Source: Epiperipatus broadwayi | Lineage: Eukaryota; Onychophora; Udeonychophora; Euonychophora; Peripatidae | Direction of reading: 5' to 3' | DNA: 64,000 nucleotides | NCBI GenBank assembly: GCA_028023455.1 | Contig: JAQFVV010012396.1 | Location: forward strand, 20,954,750 to 21,018,749 | Shown here: positions 28,850 through 43,091 of the stretch, piece by piece | Position numbering within the stretch: position 1 is the first letter of the stretch | Layout: each line of letters begins with the position of its first letter | Notes under the pieces: model-generated | Told to the model about the DNA's origin: nothing | Seen by the model: only the letters and a program-made list of their open reading frames with translations | Database searches by the model: none | Program-made: the position numbers and the translations under genes

Positions 28850-30025
28850 TTATGTAAACATTAGTATAAGGTATTTGTATTACTAAAATATGATAACTTA
28901 AAATGGTAATCCCTTATTGTTATTGTATATGTTGTTTAAATATATTCATCAATTGTACTGCACATCTGTGTACAAATACCAATGCATGTCATATAGACAC
29001 ATACAGGTCAAATTTAATCAGGTATTTTTATATGATTCAAATGTGTCCAGAAATTATACCACATGTCTGTGTGTGAATATGTATATATATTATATTGGAA
29101 TAAGTAAGTCCCAATGTAATAACTTGAATTTTGTATATTAATCAAAGTCAGAAGGTTTATATGTGTATAACCATATTCTAGGGACATTAATGACATTTTT
29201 TATTGTTATTAATAAACTTATATTCTATTGTTAAATTTTTTCCAATGACTTAATTCTACATACTTTTAGGATATTATGTGTTGCGTCATCTCTTATATCC
29301 AATAACAAATATAAAGCTTGTGTTCTCTGAGGTACATTTGTGCATAACTGTCTATTATATGAAAGGGGTGTATATATGTGTGAATGGGCATCCAAGTAAT
29401 GATGATGATAATTGTCATCCTGGATTGGGACAAAGAGTATATTCTTTAAAGTCCATGCACTACATTTTATTTTAATTTAGTTTCTATTAGACATTAAGTT
29501 TATAGTGACCAGTACATCAAGGATACTAAATGGCTAGAACATTGATGTGATCAGCATGTTTTAATATTACAGCATTATTGTTTTTATAATTATATAATTT
29601 GATGGATGAGCATTTAGTTTGTGCATGTAAGTTATATTTAAATAATTGTCCCAATCTGGCAAGGGCTAAATGGTTAGCCTGGTTTACTGTAGACCCATTT
29701 CAAATCCAGTTACACAGATTCTTTGTTGATTTATTTTATTGTTAATCACTTGTATGACCAGTATTTCTTATACTTATTTATAATATTGGTGAATTTAGTT
29801 GATTATGCATATAGTTACTCCAGTGAGTTAACTGGGATGATCTCTTGGGGTGATCTCATACTCATTACTTTATCACCATTACTTGAAATTCAATTTATAT
29901 TAAATATGGATTACCTTAACTTGATATCATTAGTTAAATATCAAATATTTATATTAATGTCATTATTTAAAATATTTTGTTATTTTGGGAAAGTTGATTC
30001 CATCATCCCATTTTTACATCAGATT
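28850..30025 (+). repeat. Dispersed repeat, copy B part 3
   Basis: Resumes the match to copy A at TATGTAAACATTAGTATAAGG (GTGTAAACACTAGTATAAGG at 7431) and continues to the GATTCCATCA region (30020), equivalent to about 8550. No open frame is shared between the copies, so the reading frames here are chance. Confidence 0.65.
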
Positions 30026-31680
30026 CTTATATATATAATTAACAAAAAACTCTAGAATAAATTTTATAATATTCAAAATTAATACTAGTATTTTGAATAT
30101 TGTAGTTTATTCCATGTTTTTTTTTTTTATTATATCCATTTTACATATATGATAGGTCTGCCTAAAATTTAAATAAATTCCCATTCATATAAAAATATAT
30201 TCATGGGTGTATTTGTTTACAGTGAGAGATGCAAATTTAATAAAGTGTAGATGATATCTTTCACCCACTCAAATAGGATGATTATCTTCATGAATTAGTT
30301 CTTGAGCTTATTTTTATACATATGTTATGCTTTGTGTTATAATATATTTTCATCATTTTTAAAATAATCCTATTTATGGCTTTCGCTTTTGATCTCATGA
30401 ACCCTCTGAAATTAGATCTTGTTTTTTCAATCTCATTTCCATTTTTATTTGTTATAATAGTTTGTATTTTTAGATGATCTTTAGAATTTTATATTTAATT
30501 AAAAAATATTTTTAACATTAAAATTTTTTTAAACTTTTTTTTTTTTTGCAATAGACTCTGTATCTTTTGATATCCATTGTAATTATGTTGATAATTTCAT
30601 CTAATGCACTTTTTTCTCAAATTATTTTTTCCTTAAGACACATTTTTTTGAGTTCACTATCAGTTGTATCTCAAATTTCAAATGGATTTCTAGTGTTATT
30701 CTAACTACAATAAATATAAATATAATATCTAGACTTCTTCAAAAACTGTGACAAACTGGTGTTTACTCATATATAATTCCTGATGTGTTCTACTATGAGT
30801 TTTTCAGTCATGTGTTTCTATTAAAATTGAAATCATAATTTGTTGACTAATCCTATAAAACCCATCAATTAATTTCTACATGCAAATTAGGTGTTTTACT
30901 TGCATAATATATATATAAACAAAAAAAAAATATTGAATCTTCAAACATTTATTAGTCATTCCTTTTTTCTTTCAATTCTGCAATGGTAAACAGTACTTCT
31001 TCTTTTCCATTACAAAGTTGCATTAAAATTACTACTCAATAAAAGTACACTTTGCTTTGAAGTTTACTCAAATTCTGCTTGTATATGGATTTAATGTCTT
31101 CTTCACATGTTTGAGTTTCTGGAATACTTTTATTATAGTTATGCTGAATGAACATCCATAAAACTGTACTTATATAAATTGTTCATTTATCAAATTATCT
31201 GAAATACACTTTTTGATAATGTATTTATAATATTTTGTAATTATTGTTTTGGCCTAAATAATGTACAGGATATTTTCATGTTATAAAATCATCCACTCCA
31301 TTCTGTTTCACCTCATAAATTGAAAACATGTCATTGAGGAAGGATCTACTTCTATTTTTATCATTTTAATAATGATTTTTGCTATGACTTATGATTTTTC
31401 TTTATCTATTTATTACAATAACACATATATATTAAATAGTTTTTAAGAAGCCATTCCACACAAATGAATGCTAAAAAAGTGACCGTTTTCAGTAACATAA
31501 AAGTCTCTTTTTAGAAACTATAACCACATTCTTATTTGTCTTGTTATTCATATTTTTCAACATCGTTTCAATACAAATACATAATGGTTTTAGTGCATTC
31601 AGTTTGAAGTGAAAATTTTCTAAAACACAATTTGATCAATATCATCATATAATGCCATTTTCCATATAAATATTAATATA
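30026..31680. other. AT-rich DNA with one small hairpin
   Basis: No gene is seen. A short palindrome lies at about 30050-30113: AGAATAAATTTTATAATATT on the left and its imperfect complement ending TGTAGTTTATTCC on the right. Confidence 0.45.
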
Positions 31681-31684
31681 GGGG

Positions 31685-32090
31685 ACTTGAACACAGGCAT
31701 TCAAGCTCCTTTCAGCCATCCACTCTATCTCATACAACCAATACACATGACCACATACATGTGAAAAAATGATTTCCAACACACATATTTCAATCTGAAC
31801 CAGCATTCATCAGTTGATCCAGATCATCATCTCCCACACACATATATAATCAGTGCTTAGTTTATATTAAGATAGCAAATCTTCACCCTTTAATAGTCAG
31901 GCTTCAATCTCCTACACTCTCCAACTCTTCAATCTTCCATACTATTGAAAATCTGATGATAGAATGTCCAAATCACAAGTATGGTCATGTGTAGCAATTG
32001 TATGATATAGAGTGGATTGCTGAAGGAAGCTTAAAAGTCTGTTCAAATCCACTACATTACATCTAAACTCCAGGTCTATAAATAAATACT
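31685..32090. repeat. Inverted pair of tRNA-derived SINE-like copies
   Basis: A minus-strand copy (31685-31795) and a plus-strand copy (about 31978-32085) face away from each other around a 180-base spacer. The plus copy has GTCATGTGTAGCAATTGTAT, GAGTGGATTGCTGAAGGAAG (A-box region) and CTGTTCAAATCC (B-box). Both match the copies at 78 and 4676. Confidence 0.5.
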
Positions 32091-32240
32091 GGTATTTAAA
32101 ATTTTATAAATAGTAATTGTAAACTATAAAAAGGCATATGGTTTAATATGGGTATTTATAAGAAATTTATTCTCCAAACCTGTGGGTGGCAGAATCAATC
32201 CTGGGACCTTTTATTCCCTAATCAGAATCTCTATCTACAG

Positions 32241-33087
32241 TACCAAAATGCATCATATGATCACTATTTCTTATGCTAGCACATTACTGTTATTAAAACA
32301 GGCAAAACTTTCTCCATGTAGTAGTGCCACTCAGTGCCAACCAGAGTAATCAATCGATGCCAGAAGGGTTTTGCATAAAATCCCTGTCTAGTGCCTATTC
32401 ATCCAATATCCCCAGAATAGCTTCTGGCTTGTGGCCTTCATCAGTGAGGAGCTTTAGATTTGAGAGCACTGCACCTAGATCATAGGATCTAATGCAACCC
32501 TCCAGCAGCCATTTTTTATTTTTACTTAACTATAAAACTATGAGAATAAAATTTTGAAAACACAATATTTTCAATCCAAGCTCAATAGCTTATATAGTCA
32601 TATGGGTCTGAACCCAGTTCAGTACCCATACATTTTGGTGTCTTTGGCTCTTTAACAACCATAGCCACCACTATCCTATTAGGCAGGATTGGTGTTTAAC
32701 CACTAAACATCACACGATCACTATTTCTTATGCTAGCACATTACTGTTATTAAAACAGGTAAAACTCTCTCCATATAGTAGGGCCACTCAGTGCCAACCA
32801 GAGTAGTCAATGGATGCCAGAAGGCTTTTGCATAGAATCCCTATGTAGTGCCTACTCATCCAATATATCCAGACTAGTTTCCTAAGATCTAGGTGCAGTG
32901 CCCTCAGATCCAAATCTCCTCACTGACGAAGGCCACAAGCCAGAAACTAGTCTGGGGATATTGGGTGAGTAGGCACTAGATATGGATTTTATGCAAAAGC
33001 CTTCTGGCATCCATTGATTACTCTTGTTAGCACTGAGGGGCACTACTGTATGGAGAGAGTTTTTCCTATTTTAATACCAAAATGCAC
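32241..33087 (+). mobile_element. Palindromic retroposon family, copy 2 (long composite)
   Basis: An 823-bp insert (32253-33075) lies between perfect 12-bp direct repeats TACCAAAATGCA (32241-32252, 33076-33087). It opens with the family head CATCATATGATCACTATTTC and a left arm up to about 32480. A unique middle follows, containing the B-box-like GGTCTGAACCCAGTTC region (about 32605-32620), then a second head (CACTAAACATCACACGATCAC at 32700) and a complete foldback whose arms meet near 32885 (CTAAGATCTAGGTGCAGTGC). It ends GTTTTTCCTATTTTAA. One pair of target repeats encloses both parts, so they inserted as one unit. Confidence 0.7.
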
Positions 33088-33451
33088 AGGGCATAGAAAT
33101 ACAAAAACAAAATAAAATTAAAATGAAACAACATTCAGATAAAATATTAAGCATAAAAAGTATAAATAACCTTAGAAAAGAAGATTGTCAAAGGATAACT
33201 GACAAAACAATAGCATTTATTATGAAGTATAATTATATACACACTTAATTATACTTAATTTTGAAAACTTCAACTTGCTAAATATATATTTTGAAAACAT
33301 CGACTTGCTAAATTCAAAATTACCAATGAAAATTATGACATTAAAATAGATATTATATTTGGTGTACATGTTCTATTTATACAACAACATTTTGTTTTAA
33401 TTATACTGCAATTACAATTAAATTGGATTTGTATATTAAACATATTTTAGT

Positions 33452-34548
33452 ATAATTAGTGAGTAAAGAGAAGTTTGAGTTTTAGATTTGATGCATTAAT
33501 ATATACAAAGCACTTTAAAGCACTTTCCAAAGCCTGTGCTTTCATATCCATAATTGGGATAAAACTGTGATGTATTGTGATTATATATACAGTAGTAGAA
33601 ATTTAAATTTCAGTGAAATTGTTGAATGTTAATTAGTGTTATAAAGTCTATTTTCTTTCAAGAAGGGAAATGATAAGTTTGAAGTGAGTTAGCTATAAAG
33701 GATGCTTTTCTAATTTTTTACCATGAGTTGTTGCTCACAACATTTTTAACAGTTTCAGTGGTTGGTGTGAATACATGTCCAGTTAATTTTTGGTTGTTGA
33801 AAAATACTGAACTACACTGTGACTTGATGGTTGCTTTCTTGTAGTTGTATTGATTAAATGAGTGACGGGTGATGCACGGGATTCAGAAAAATAAGTGGAA
33901 TTACATCTGGTGTGGATGCATTGGATTTTATAAACTGCAGGGGGGTAAGAGCAGGTTATAGTTTTTTTTGAGTTATTTAAGGGTCTATTGGAGAAAGAGA
34001 GAGTGCAGTAGGCAAAGTGGTACACAGATGAAAAATACTTTCTTGTAAGTTTTAGTGATAGAGGGTATATATGGGAGGAGAAACCATGGTCTATTGTTAG
34101 AGAGAGAAGTGGAGTTGATGTTTTTGTAAAAGTGACTTATTTTGTTTTTTAGGAGACTGTTGCTAATTCCGATGGAAATAAGATCTTTGGACACGTATTC
34201 ACACCAACCACAGGAACTATTAAGCATATATAAAGAGACATCTCACAGCAAAAAAAAATGGAGAGGCATACTTTATAGCTACCCCCCCCCAAGCTATTAA
34301 CCGAAAAGACTCATCCTTCCCACTCTCCAAAAATGGATTTTATAACACAAATTAACTAACATTCAACAATTTCCCTCAAATTTATATTTCTACTACCGCA
34401 CATATATAATCAGTATACATCACAATTTTATCCCAGCTATGAATATAAAAGCACAAGCTTTCGAAAGCGCCTAGCATATATTAATACATTAAATCTAAAG
34501 CTCAAACTTCCCTTTAGCTGCGAACTAGTTCACCACTCACCAACTACT
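33452..34548 (-). mobile_element. Penelope-like element between inverted arms
   Basis: Left arm (33452 to about 33785) and right arm (about 34187-34548) are inverted copies: GGTTGGTGTGAATAC at 33761 mirrors 34194-34208, and GAAATTGTTGAATGTTA at 33617 mirrors the TAACATTCAACAATTTC at about 34358-34374. Between them, on the minus strand, lies a broken Penelope-type coding region. Some Penelope-like elements carry long repeats (PLTRs) in inverted arrangement, so this may be one element with its PLTRs, shortened inside. Confidence 0.6.
33783..34227 (-). pseudogene. Penelope-like GIY-YIG region, frameshifted
   Basis: Two overlapping minus-strand frames together make the family's C-terminal pattern. 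The upstream frame (33985-34227) contains ISNSLLKNKISHFYKN and FLLPYIPSITKTYKK, resembling the LPYI-x-x-x-[S/T] segment before the nuclease. The downstream frame (33783-34025) contains PAVYKIQCIHTRCNSTYFSE, which aligns with the GIY...YIGE core (VYKIPC...CN-x-x-YIGE), but with YFS in place of YIG. One frameshift near 34000 and the altered catalytic motif mean it is inactive. Confidence 0.6.
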
Positions 34549-35515
34549 TTAATTAAAGCGAAATATAATCATAAACTGTTAATATTTTAGTATAAATACA
34601 AAAGATAAAACAATAAAGTATTCAATAATGAAAATAAAACTTCTTTAGATGTTTTACTGAAAAATAATGGTTATTGAATGATTTAGCAGGTTTCGGATAT
34701 ACCATCATGATAATAAAAATTAAATGTTTTTTTTTTAACAATTAATGGTCGATTAATTATCTATGCGGGCTACTTATAATACAAATCCTAAGCTTATTTT
34801 AAAATTTAAGTATCTGAAAAAACAACAACAAACATTTAATCTGAGATCGAATAGCAGGTCATATTCATAGATATAGTGATCACTAAATCAGGAATATATA
34901 TATTTAAGAATACAGTTAATTGTTTTATAAAAATTAAAATCAATATATTTTTTTGAATATCTACTGTGAAATAATGATTCAAAAAACATAAATTGTTGCT
35001 TGCTAAATTATATCACTTTAATGCCATCTTTTGTTTTTCTTACTTCTTTTTTTTTTAAAAAAAAATGAAAACTTAAAATTTTAAGAATCCAAACAATGCA
35101 CTCAAATAATACAGTTTTATATTACCATTTAAAAACATGAAAAATGCTAAAAAAAAAAAAAAAAAAGAGTTAAACTTTAAAAAAACAAAAACAAATGAAT
35201 TTTTATTCTAAGTGCAACATAATATTTTTCTTAAAAATTTATTTAATAATGTAATTACTTGCTCATTATATTAATTAATGTTTGGCAACAAATTGTGTAC
35301 TGGTAAAGTTTGAAAATATTTCCATTACAATTGATCAAAAATGTTTTCTTTTCATCTACTTTACTCATATGAGTTTAGCAATAAAGTCTTTGCTATCTAG
35401 AAAATTGCTTAAAACATAAGCCGATAGATAAGAATATATAGATTATAAAATATTACTTCTCTGAATTTACTTAAACCCCAAACATCTATATAAGTTTTTT
35501 TCTTATATTTGTTGA
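34549..35515. other. AT-rich DNA without recognisable gene
   Basis: A-rich and T-rich runs (for example 35043-35065 and 35150-35166) and no other structure. Confidence 0.5.
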
Positions 35516-35534
35516 AAAAATATCCTTGTTGATC

Positions 35535-36142
<608 letters not shown>

Positions 36143-36694
36143 AAGCATTCACTTGGTTATAATCATTATAATAAATTGCATGATCAGTGAAATTGAAATG
36201 GCAATACTGACCAAATTTCAAGTCTAGTTATTGTTTATTAACATTTGAAGTGTGAGAAGCATTAAATTTCATGTAACATTTTAGAAACCAATTTTACTTC
36301 TGCTCCACAACTGAAGCTTACTAATTGAAATTTTTAAAGTAATCTGTGGTTTGAAACTTAAGCCAATCTGTTTATTCAACTATGTACATCTGACTATACA
36401 TTTTAATAACATAAATCTTATGTTAATTTAGATTCAAAAGCATCTATAATTGGATTTGAGATTAGAAACTGCTTGAAAAAAATAAAATAATTCTGAAATG
36501 AAATTTAAGTTGAATTGGACATATATTTAGAGTCAGAATTTTTTTTATTGATTATCTAGAAAAATATGTAAAGTGTAAGAGAAAAAAATACATAGTTGTG
36601 TGATCTTAAAAATATGTTGTTTTAAATGTTAAGTTGATAAATATAAAAGCTTGGAGTGAGTTATGAGATTGATATTCAGGATTTGCTTACATAT
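36143..36694. other. AT-rich DNA without recognisable gene
   Basis: No coding, RNA or transposon signal was found. Confidence 0.5.
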
Positions 36695-36696
36695 TG

Positions 36697-38250
36697 TAAC
36701 AGACGGGGTTCGAATACAAGAGATAAGGCAATAGTGCTAATTGAGAGTGTTGATATGGAGCGATTATATGCGAAAAGATATATATGTAAATAGTCATTTG
36801 AACCCTGTTACAAGGAGTGCGAAAGTTATGTGTGTATGCATATGTAAATATAGTTGTATGTGCGAGTGTACAATATGCGTATGTATTATCGGTGATGGTT
36901 ACAATCAATTATATATAGAGCTGTATAAATTGTAATTGATTATTCGTATATATTTTATCCATTAAGTTTTTTTTTTAAAGTTTTAATAATATTGTCGGTA
37001 ACACGTGTTTTTCTTTTATTAATTAATCTCTTGAACATATGAGGACAGAAATAGAAATGAATCAATTGCTGTAGGCAGTTTAGTCAATAACTGGCGTCGA
37101 GAAGTCTGAAAACTGGTCAAGTGGGCATTTTTGAAGAACAATGGAAGAACTGGTCAGTGGCATATGGATACACAGAGCAAATTTTACAAAGTTAAAAGTG
37201 AAAAACAAAAGACCTTTTTGTTGTGCTCAAAAGGAGAGATATAGATAGAAAAAAGGGAGACGCGGCTTGAACTACAGATTGTGTGGACGTGTAATTTTTT
37301 TCTTAAGAAGTCATTAATATTTTCCCACACAAAATGTCGGGGTAATTCTATAGTGTGAGTTTCGTTAATCGGCCCAGTGGACACTTGTCGTGGAACTCAC
37401 CTGAAGCGGACTTACGAACTGCGTTATTAAAATAAAGAAATTTTGTTTCATCAAGTGTAATGGTGACGAAAGATCTTTGAAAATTGGACCCTGTCATAAA
37501 GCGAGTGAATCACCTACTCCACCTCTGGGATAAGCTATTTGATATACCCTATTGGAACTGTTTGTGATCCATTGTATCTACCAGACCAGTATTCTTGGAG
37601 AGTTATAAATGCGGACTTGTCTTTGATCGCGTGAACTAAGGTAAATTGATGTGGCACAAAAATATATGTTCAGTGAATGTGTCTTAATAAAGAAACTAGT
37701 GTTACCTCAATATTAATTACTATAATAGGTCTCTTTTAAAATTAAATAAAATAACAACATTAAATAAACAGCTCTGATGTATAATTGCACTATTTTGATG
37801 CGTGTATGAATTATATATGTGTGTATCAGAATAAATGGGCTGTGCGCTTGAATATTGATATATTTATATGCGTGTATAAATGGGATTTATTGGTAATGGG
37901 TATAGCTGTAGATAGAATAGATTTTATGATAAGATCCGGGTTAGATTAATGGATTTATAACAAATAAACTATCGTACATAATAATAGACATATAAGACTT
38001 AGTTAGGTATTGTTTTAGCTTTGTTCTCTAGTTAGACTATCGTCCCCAAACCCTGAGATTGAGCTGGTTCGGTGCGCTACCATAAATAGATATACATACC
38101 AGAACCCTTATTTACGTTTTCGATGAGATAATTCTTATCTACGTGTAAGATTGGCGCGTGAGATGGAGTCAAACCATGCTCATAAATATCTTCATTCGAA
38201 GCTACGGGTTAAAGCCTACAATGGCGGTTTAAAAGATATTGGTGGTGTTA
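36697..38250 (+). mobile_element. Possible LTR plus start of an LTR retrotransposon, unassigned
   Basis: This block is less AT-rich than its surroundings and begins TGTAACAGACGGGG, a common LTR start. It contains an AATAAA-type signal followed by ACTAGTGTTACCTCA (about 37685-37711). At 38152 it reads TTGGCGCGTGAGATGGAG, resembling a primer binding site just inside a gypsy-type element. The LTR end before that (GTGTAAGA) is not the classical CA, no second LTR or gag follows, and sequence becomes AT-rich after about 38250. A truncated 5' LTR is my best but weak reading. A local inverted repeat lies at 36697-36815. Confidence 0.3.
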
Positions 38251-38839
38251 TAATATAGATAATCAAAGATTATTATGTTATAAGTAATGAAAAATTAATT
38301 TGTCTAAAATATTTTTGCTGAGATAACATATCTTTTCATAGTGAGATTATAGGAGATGGTGTTATAACATGTTATTTTTAACAACAATACTTTTCTTTAC
38401 ATAGTTAATTTTATATTAGATTACTTCAAGTTTTATCTTTTTATTTTTTTGTTGAATGAAAATATAAACTTCACATGCTACTTACAGACTCCCTAAAATA
38501 TTTTTCAAAATACCATTTCTTATCCAGATAATGACAAATATAATTCAATCACAACATGACACTATTAATTACATATAAATGAACATGGATAATATATCTT
38601 TTTATTGTCCAAGGAAATTTTTATTTTACATACTTATATAAACATGTTTGAAATTGAATTCAAATTTGAATATGTTTGTCCGCATAACAAAGTGATTTCT
38701 TTTTTCTTTATAATCTAAAGTTGAGTGCAGTTTCAGTGAATTTCATCATTATACTAAAAAATATATGATTCTGTGCTTTAAAAAAAGCTATATAATAATT
38801 ATGCTTTATCAAAGTTTATTTATAAATTCAACAACTAGA
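38251..38839. other. AT-rich DNA without recognisable gene
   Basis: The phrase TGGTGTTATAA occurs at about 38241 and 38357; otherwise nothing is seen. Confidence 0.45.
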
Positions 38840-39247
38840 CATTTAATAGAAGTATGGTGCAGAGATTTAAAACTACCCAATGAATGTATAAAGTATTGCA
38901 TGTTGAAACCAACAGGAGGAATTTAAAACCATATACATAGAAAAAAAACAACAATTAGGCATTACTAATATCACCAAAAAAAAAAACCAACAACATACAA
39001 TTAAATGGAGTAAGATTGCACCAGTTATTTATCAAAAAGATGACAATAGCTGAGAAATTGAACTATTAAACTTGATACTAAGAGATTGTAAAATACCTAC
39101 TAAAGATTACATAGGAAATGAATAGTTGAAAATAAAAAACGTCACTGAAATGATGTGAAGAGAAGCTATAATTTAAAGAAAATGGATTAGACTGACTTTT
39201 ATTTGCACCAAATTGATAACATCTAAAAATGGTGATGATGATGATGA
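38840..39247 (+). pseudogene. Old fossil of an RTE-type LINE 3' end
   Basis: This segment follows the 3' part of the LINE at 13850-14241 in order. Shared pieces are CAGAGATTTAAAACTACCCAA (CAGAGACTTCAGACCACTCAA there), AAATGGAGTAAGATTGCACC / GATGTGGAGTTGGGCTGGAC, TACTAAGAGATTGTAAAA, GATGTGAAGAGAAGCTA and AAAATGGATTAGACTGAC. It ends in the same GATGATGATGATGA tail. Many substitutions and indels destroy the frame, so it is much older than the 12.3-kb copy. Confidence 0.6.
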
Positions 39248-40755
39248 AAAAAGGTGTATAGTTATAGTACATATTTTACATGAGTAAAAGTTTATTTATT
39301 TTATATACAAAAAAATATTTCTATGCTATTATAATTTAAATGTTTACTTTAAACTTTATTTAACAATATATAGATATTAATAATGCATATCTTGCTTTTA
39401 AACATGTTCGAATATAATAAAGACAATACATTTTACTAAAGAATTATTACTGATAGCAATCTTCTTTTGAAAAGAATGCTTAATCTTCCAACTGACACTC
39501 ACTGAAAGATGATGACCAAATCATACAAATAATGATTAAAAAAGTATTTGAAAGGATTCACAATTTTTTTTTGTCAATTGTCAGTGCTGAAGATAATTTA
39601 TGATGTCACGCATGCTGATTGGTGTATGGTGTTTCATGCATCTTTACTAACACACATGCACATTAAACCCACTCCTACCTCCAACTCCCTCCTATGATTC
39701 ACCAATCACGTATATCTTTCAAAACCTTTTTTTAATTTTTTTTATAATAGTCAATTTTAAAATATATGCTTCATAATACATTATTAAAGTTATTCACAGG
39801 CAGAGTTATTGTCCAATATTTAACTGTTTTGATTATTGTTCTTAATTGTTAATAAATCATAATTACTTTCCTCATTTGCATAATGTTATTTTCATATTTA
39901 TTTTTGTGCTTATTCTATTTTTGCATTGTATTCATTTTTAAATAGACAGCTGATAAAAGATCATTTCCTAACTTTTAAAAAACTGCAAATTTTGATAACT
40001 GAAGTATTTTCCACCTCAAGGGTTACATTGTTCACAGAACCATTGATGAGGATAATTCCTCTATCAGCGTGACTGTAATGACCTCTTCATAAAAAGATTT
40101 ATGTAGAAATATTATAAAAAAGTACTATGAAATGAATGTAATATACTATTAACATAAATTATTGCAATCATTTGAATTGTCTTTCTAATTATTACTAATA
40201 TGACTATTATTATTGTTTATTAATTATAAAATAAAATATAAATTGTATATTTAAAGTCTTAATACTCATTTATATAAATTACACAGACATACATTAAAAA
40301 ATTAAAAGATTTCTACAATTCTTTTAAAAAAAATGTCTGGACACTTTAAATCTTCTTCGATTATAATCTCTTCCTTTTTTAGTCTCGATCACATTTTTCT
40401 ATATAGAGGATTTTATGATGCAGCAAAAATGCATATGCTTGCCATGTGAATGACCTAGGTTCATATCCATGATAGGTAAAAGTTCAAATCTTTTTTCAGT
40501 TTCTAATTGGACTTAAAATTATTTTTTAAAGTAGCTGTTCACATCTCTGCCAGTTAATCATCTAATATTGGTAAGTGAATAAATATATAATAATTATAAA
40601 ATAAAGACTAAACCAAGAAAAAAAACATTTAAACCCTCACAATCCAGCAATTGGTAAGTTTAATTAATTCAATGTTCTGTTTTACTGATTCTTCTGAAAT
40701 TATTGGAAAGCGTTTTGCCTGAAAAGAAGTATTTAAAAATGATTTACCTTGATAA
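39248..40755. other. AT-rich DNA without recognisable gene
   Basis: No supported feature; several homopolymer runs. Confidence 0.5.
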
Positions 40756-40756
40756 A

Positions 40757-40903
40757 AATATAATAGCTAAATAGCTGATGTTTTAGTAGAATAACAAATA
40801 ATTTTCTCAGAGCACACACACATTTTTATGATTTGAGAAAGGAAAAGCTCTGAGAAAAGCACTTGTGATTATATTGAATTGTCAGCTATTTAGTTATTAT
40901 ACG
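40757..40903. repeat. Small foldback element
   Basis: ATAATAGCTAAATAGCTGA (40757) is mirrored by TCAGCTATTTAGTTATTAT ending at about 40903, and CTCTGAGAAAAG mirrors TTTTCTCAGAG. The arms are about 60 bases. It has no coding content. Confidence 0.55.
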
Positions 40904-40954
40904 GCAGCTCGTAGAAATAATACTATAAATTCTTATATATATATATATATGTTG

Positions 40955-42200
40955 TAACAAAATGAAAATGTGGGCCATGAAAGAGAATGGTCCTGATTTA
41001 ATAATGTCCCATGAATTGTGATGCCATTCATAACAGAATAAAACATAATGCTAAGTTCTTATTTAATAACCTTGCAGATGCCCTAAAGATGAATGTCATT
41101 TGTGTAAGAATGAAATATGAAGATGTAGTATAACCTTTGTTATAAGCTTACTATTGATGACCATTTATAACAGAATAAAACATGAACCAAGAAAAACAAT
41201 GCCCATCAATTATAGCATCATTTGTAACATAAGGAAAATAATAAGCTAAGCCCCAAGATGCAACCAATGAACAACAATCTAACACTTATTTCATTTTTTT
41301 ATCAAACCATATGTTTGGACATCAATTATAAGAAAATAAGACAATGATAATAATCATTGCTATAATCCCATAGATTTGAACAACATTTGTAATGGATTGG
41401 AAATAAATAAAATAATTATTTCAAGTTATCCTAAAAATATGAGCACTATTTACAACAGATTAAAGGTAAGGCAATAAAAAATTAAATATTATCTCATAAA
41501 TAACAATCCATACCTATTAGATAAATCACCTTAATATAATGAAATTAATGACAAAGAATGAGACAGATAAACTTTAATAATTCCTCATGAATCCTAAAAC
41601 ACTGTTTATAATAATATAAATTTATACTAAAAATTAAACGTTATTTGTATTTAAACAAAATGATTATTGAATGGATAAAAATAATAACTATTATGCACTA
41701 CAAATTTAGAAGCCATTTATAACAAAATGAGGTTATAAAAAAAAGAAAAAAAGACTTTAACATAACTTGCAAACTTAAAATACCAATGATATCTAAATAA
41801 AACATAGCTCAATAATTGATCTCTTATTATAACTAAATAAAATAAAAGTAAAGCTAACTTAGCAATGCTATCCCATTAATATCAGTATACTCTTATTAAA
41901 ATAATTCAATTACAATAAGATCAAATACTTAATAATAATACAAAGATTTTATTACCTTTATATTTATGTGCATTAATCTATCTTAAACAGGCTTGCAAAA
42001 CCTTCTCTTTGAGAATCCCATAAATTCATAACATTAAATTGTAAATAAAATACCTTATATGAAACTATAATATAATACAAAATCAATTAATCTAGCATAT
42101 CTCTTTAGTTTCACCAATTTATAATATTACAAAATAAATTTATTCTATGAAATCTTGAAATTTACAATATCTAATCATAACAATATATAAAATAAATAAT
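40955..42200 (+). repeat. Decayed tandem array, unit about 62 bp
   Basis: A phrase of the form CCCATgAATTgtgatgCCATTtATAACAgAaTAAAAcA recurs at about 41010, 41145, 41208, 41310, 41373, 41435, 41497 and 41585. Many intervals are 61-63 bases and others about twice that. Matches weaken to the right and fade after about 42200, although similar wording continues. It looks like an old minisatellite or satellite; no frame is maintained. Confidence 0.5.
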
Positions 42201-43055
42201 GGATTTCTATTTGATGCTTATTCAAATATAATTAGCAAATCATAGCAAATTGTTCTTGAATGTAATAAAACTAAATTATTAAACTTTGGACTATAATTAT
42301 CAATATATATGAAAGATTATCAATGTTTTCTTGTGATCAAATATCAATATTAAAACCTAATATTTAAAATAAATTTATGATCCACATTAATGAACTTTGA
42401 ATTTAATTAAAGTAAATCACTCTAGTTAATAGATTTCAAATGTCACTTTTAATATACACTACTTTTAATTCTATGATTTTATAAAAATATGATCCTTATG
42501 ATTAAATACTAACTTAATATAATATTCATCTAACAAATAAGAGTTTATAAGAATATGCAACTATCTGATTGTAATTACCTTTATTTTTTCTTCAATAGTT
42601 ATTATATTTATAGCTTCATAAATTACAAACCAATTCAAATATAATTTCTATCTTAATATAACTGTTATATATAACCAACAGAATAATTATAATAAATTTC
42701 TAATTATTTATTAAATATTGAAGAATAGCAAATTGATTAATTTATTACTAAATAAAAATCGTTGTCCATATAATAAAATATTAAGTTCATTACAAAGAAA
42801 ATGATATGTGATTACACATACTCATCAATCTTATAGTTTAACTTCTTAACTATTTTATTTTACAACTACTTATAATGAAATATGTGGTTTAAATCAATAC
42901 ATGAATAGCATCTTGTCAAAATACTATTAACCAATAAATTTGTATTATAAATTTGAATGACAACTCATCAAGTTTACTTGTTTTAAAATAATTCAAAATT
43001 TATTAACAATGAATATAAATTAATATATATGATAACTAAACCATAATGTTAATAT

Positions 43056-43091
<36 letters not shown>

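Noticed and set aside
34187-34548. Ordinary TIR DNA transposon instead of Penelope-like element
   Set aside because: The enclosed broken frames match the Penelope GIY-YIG region, which inverted PLTR-like arms explain; however, this remains moderate evidence.
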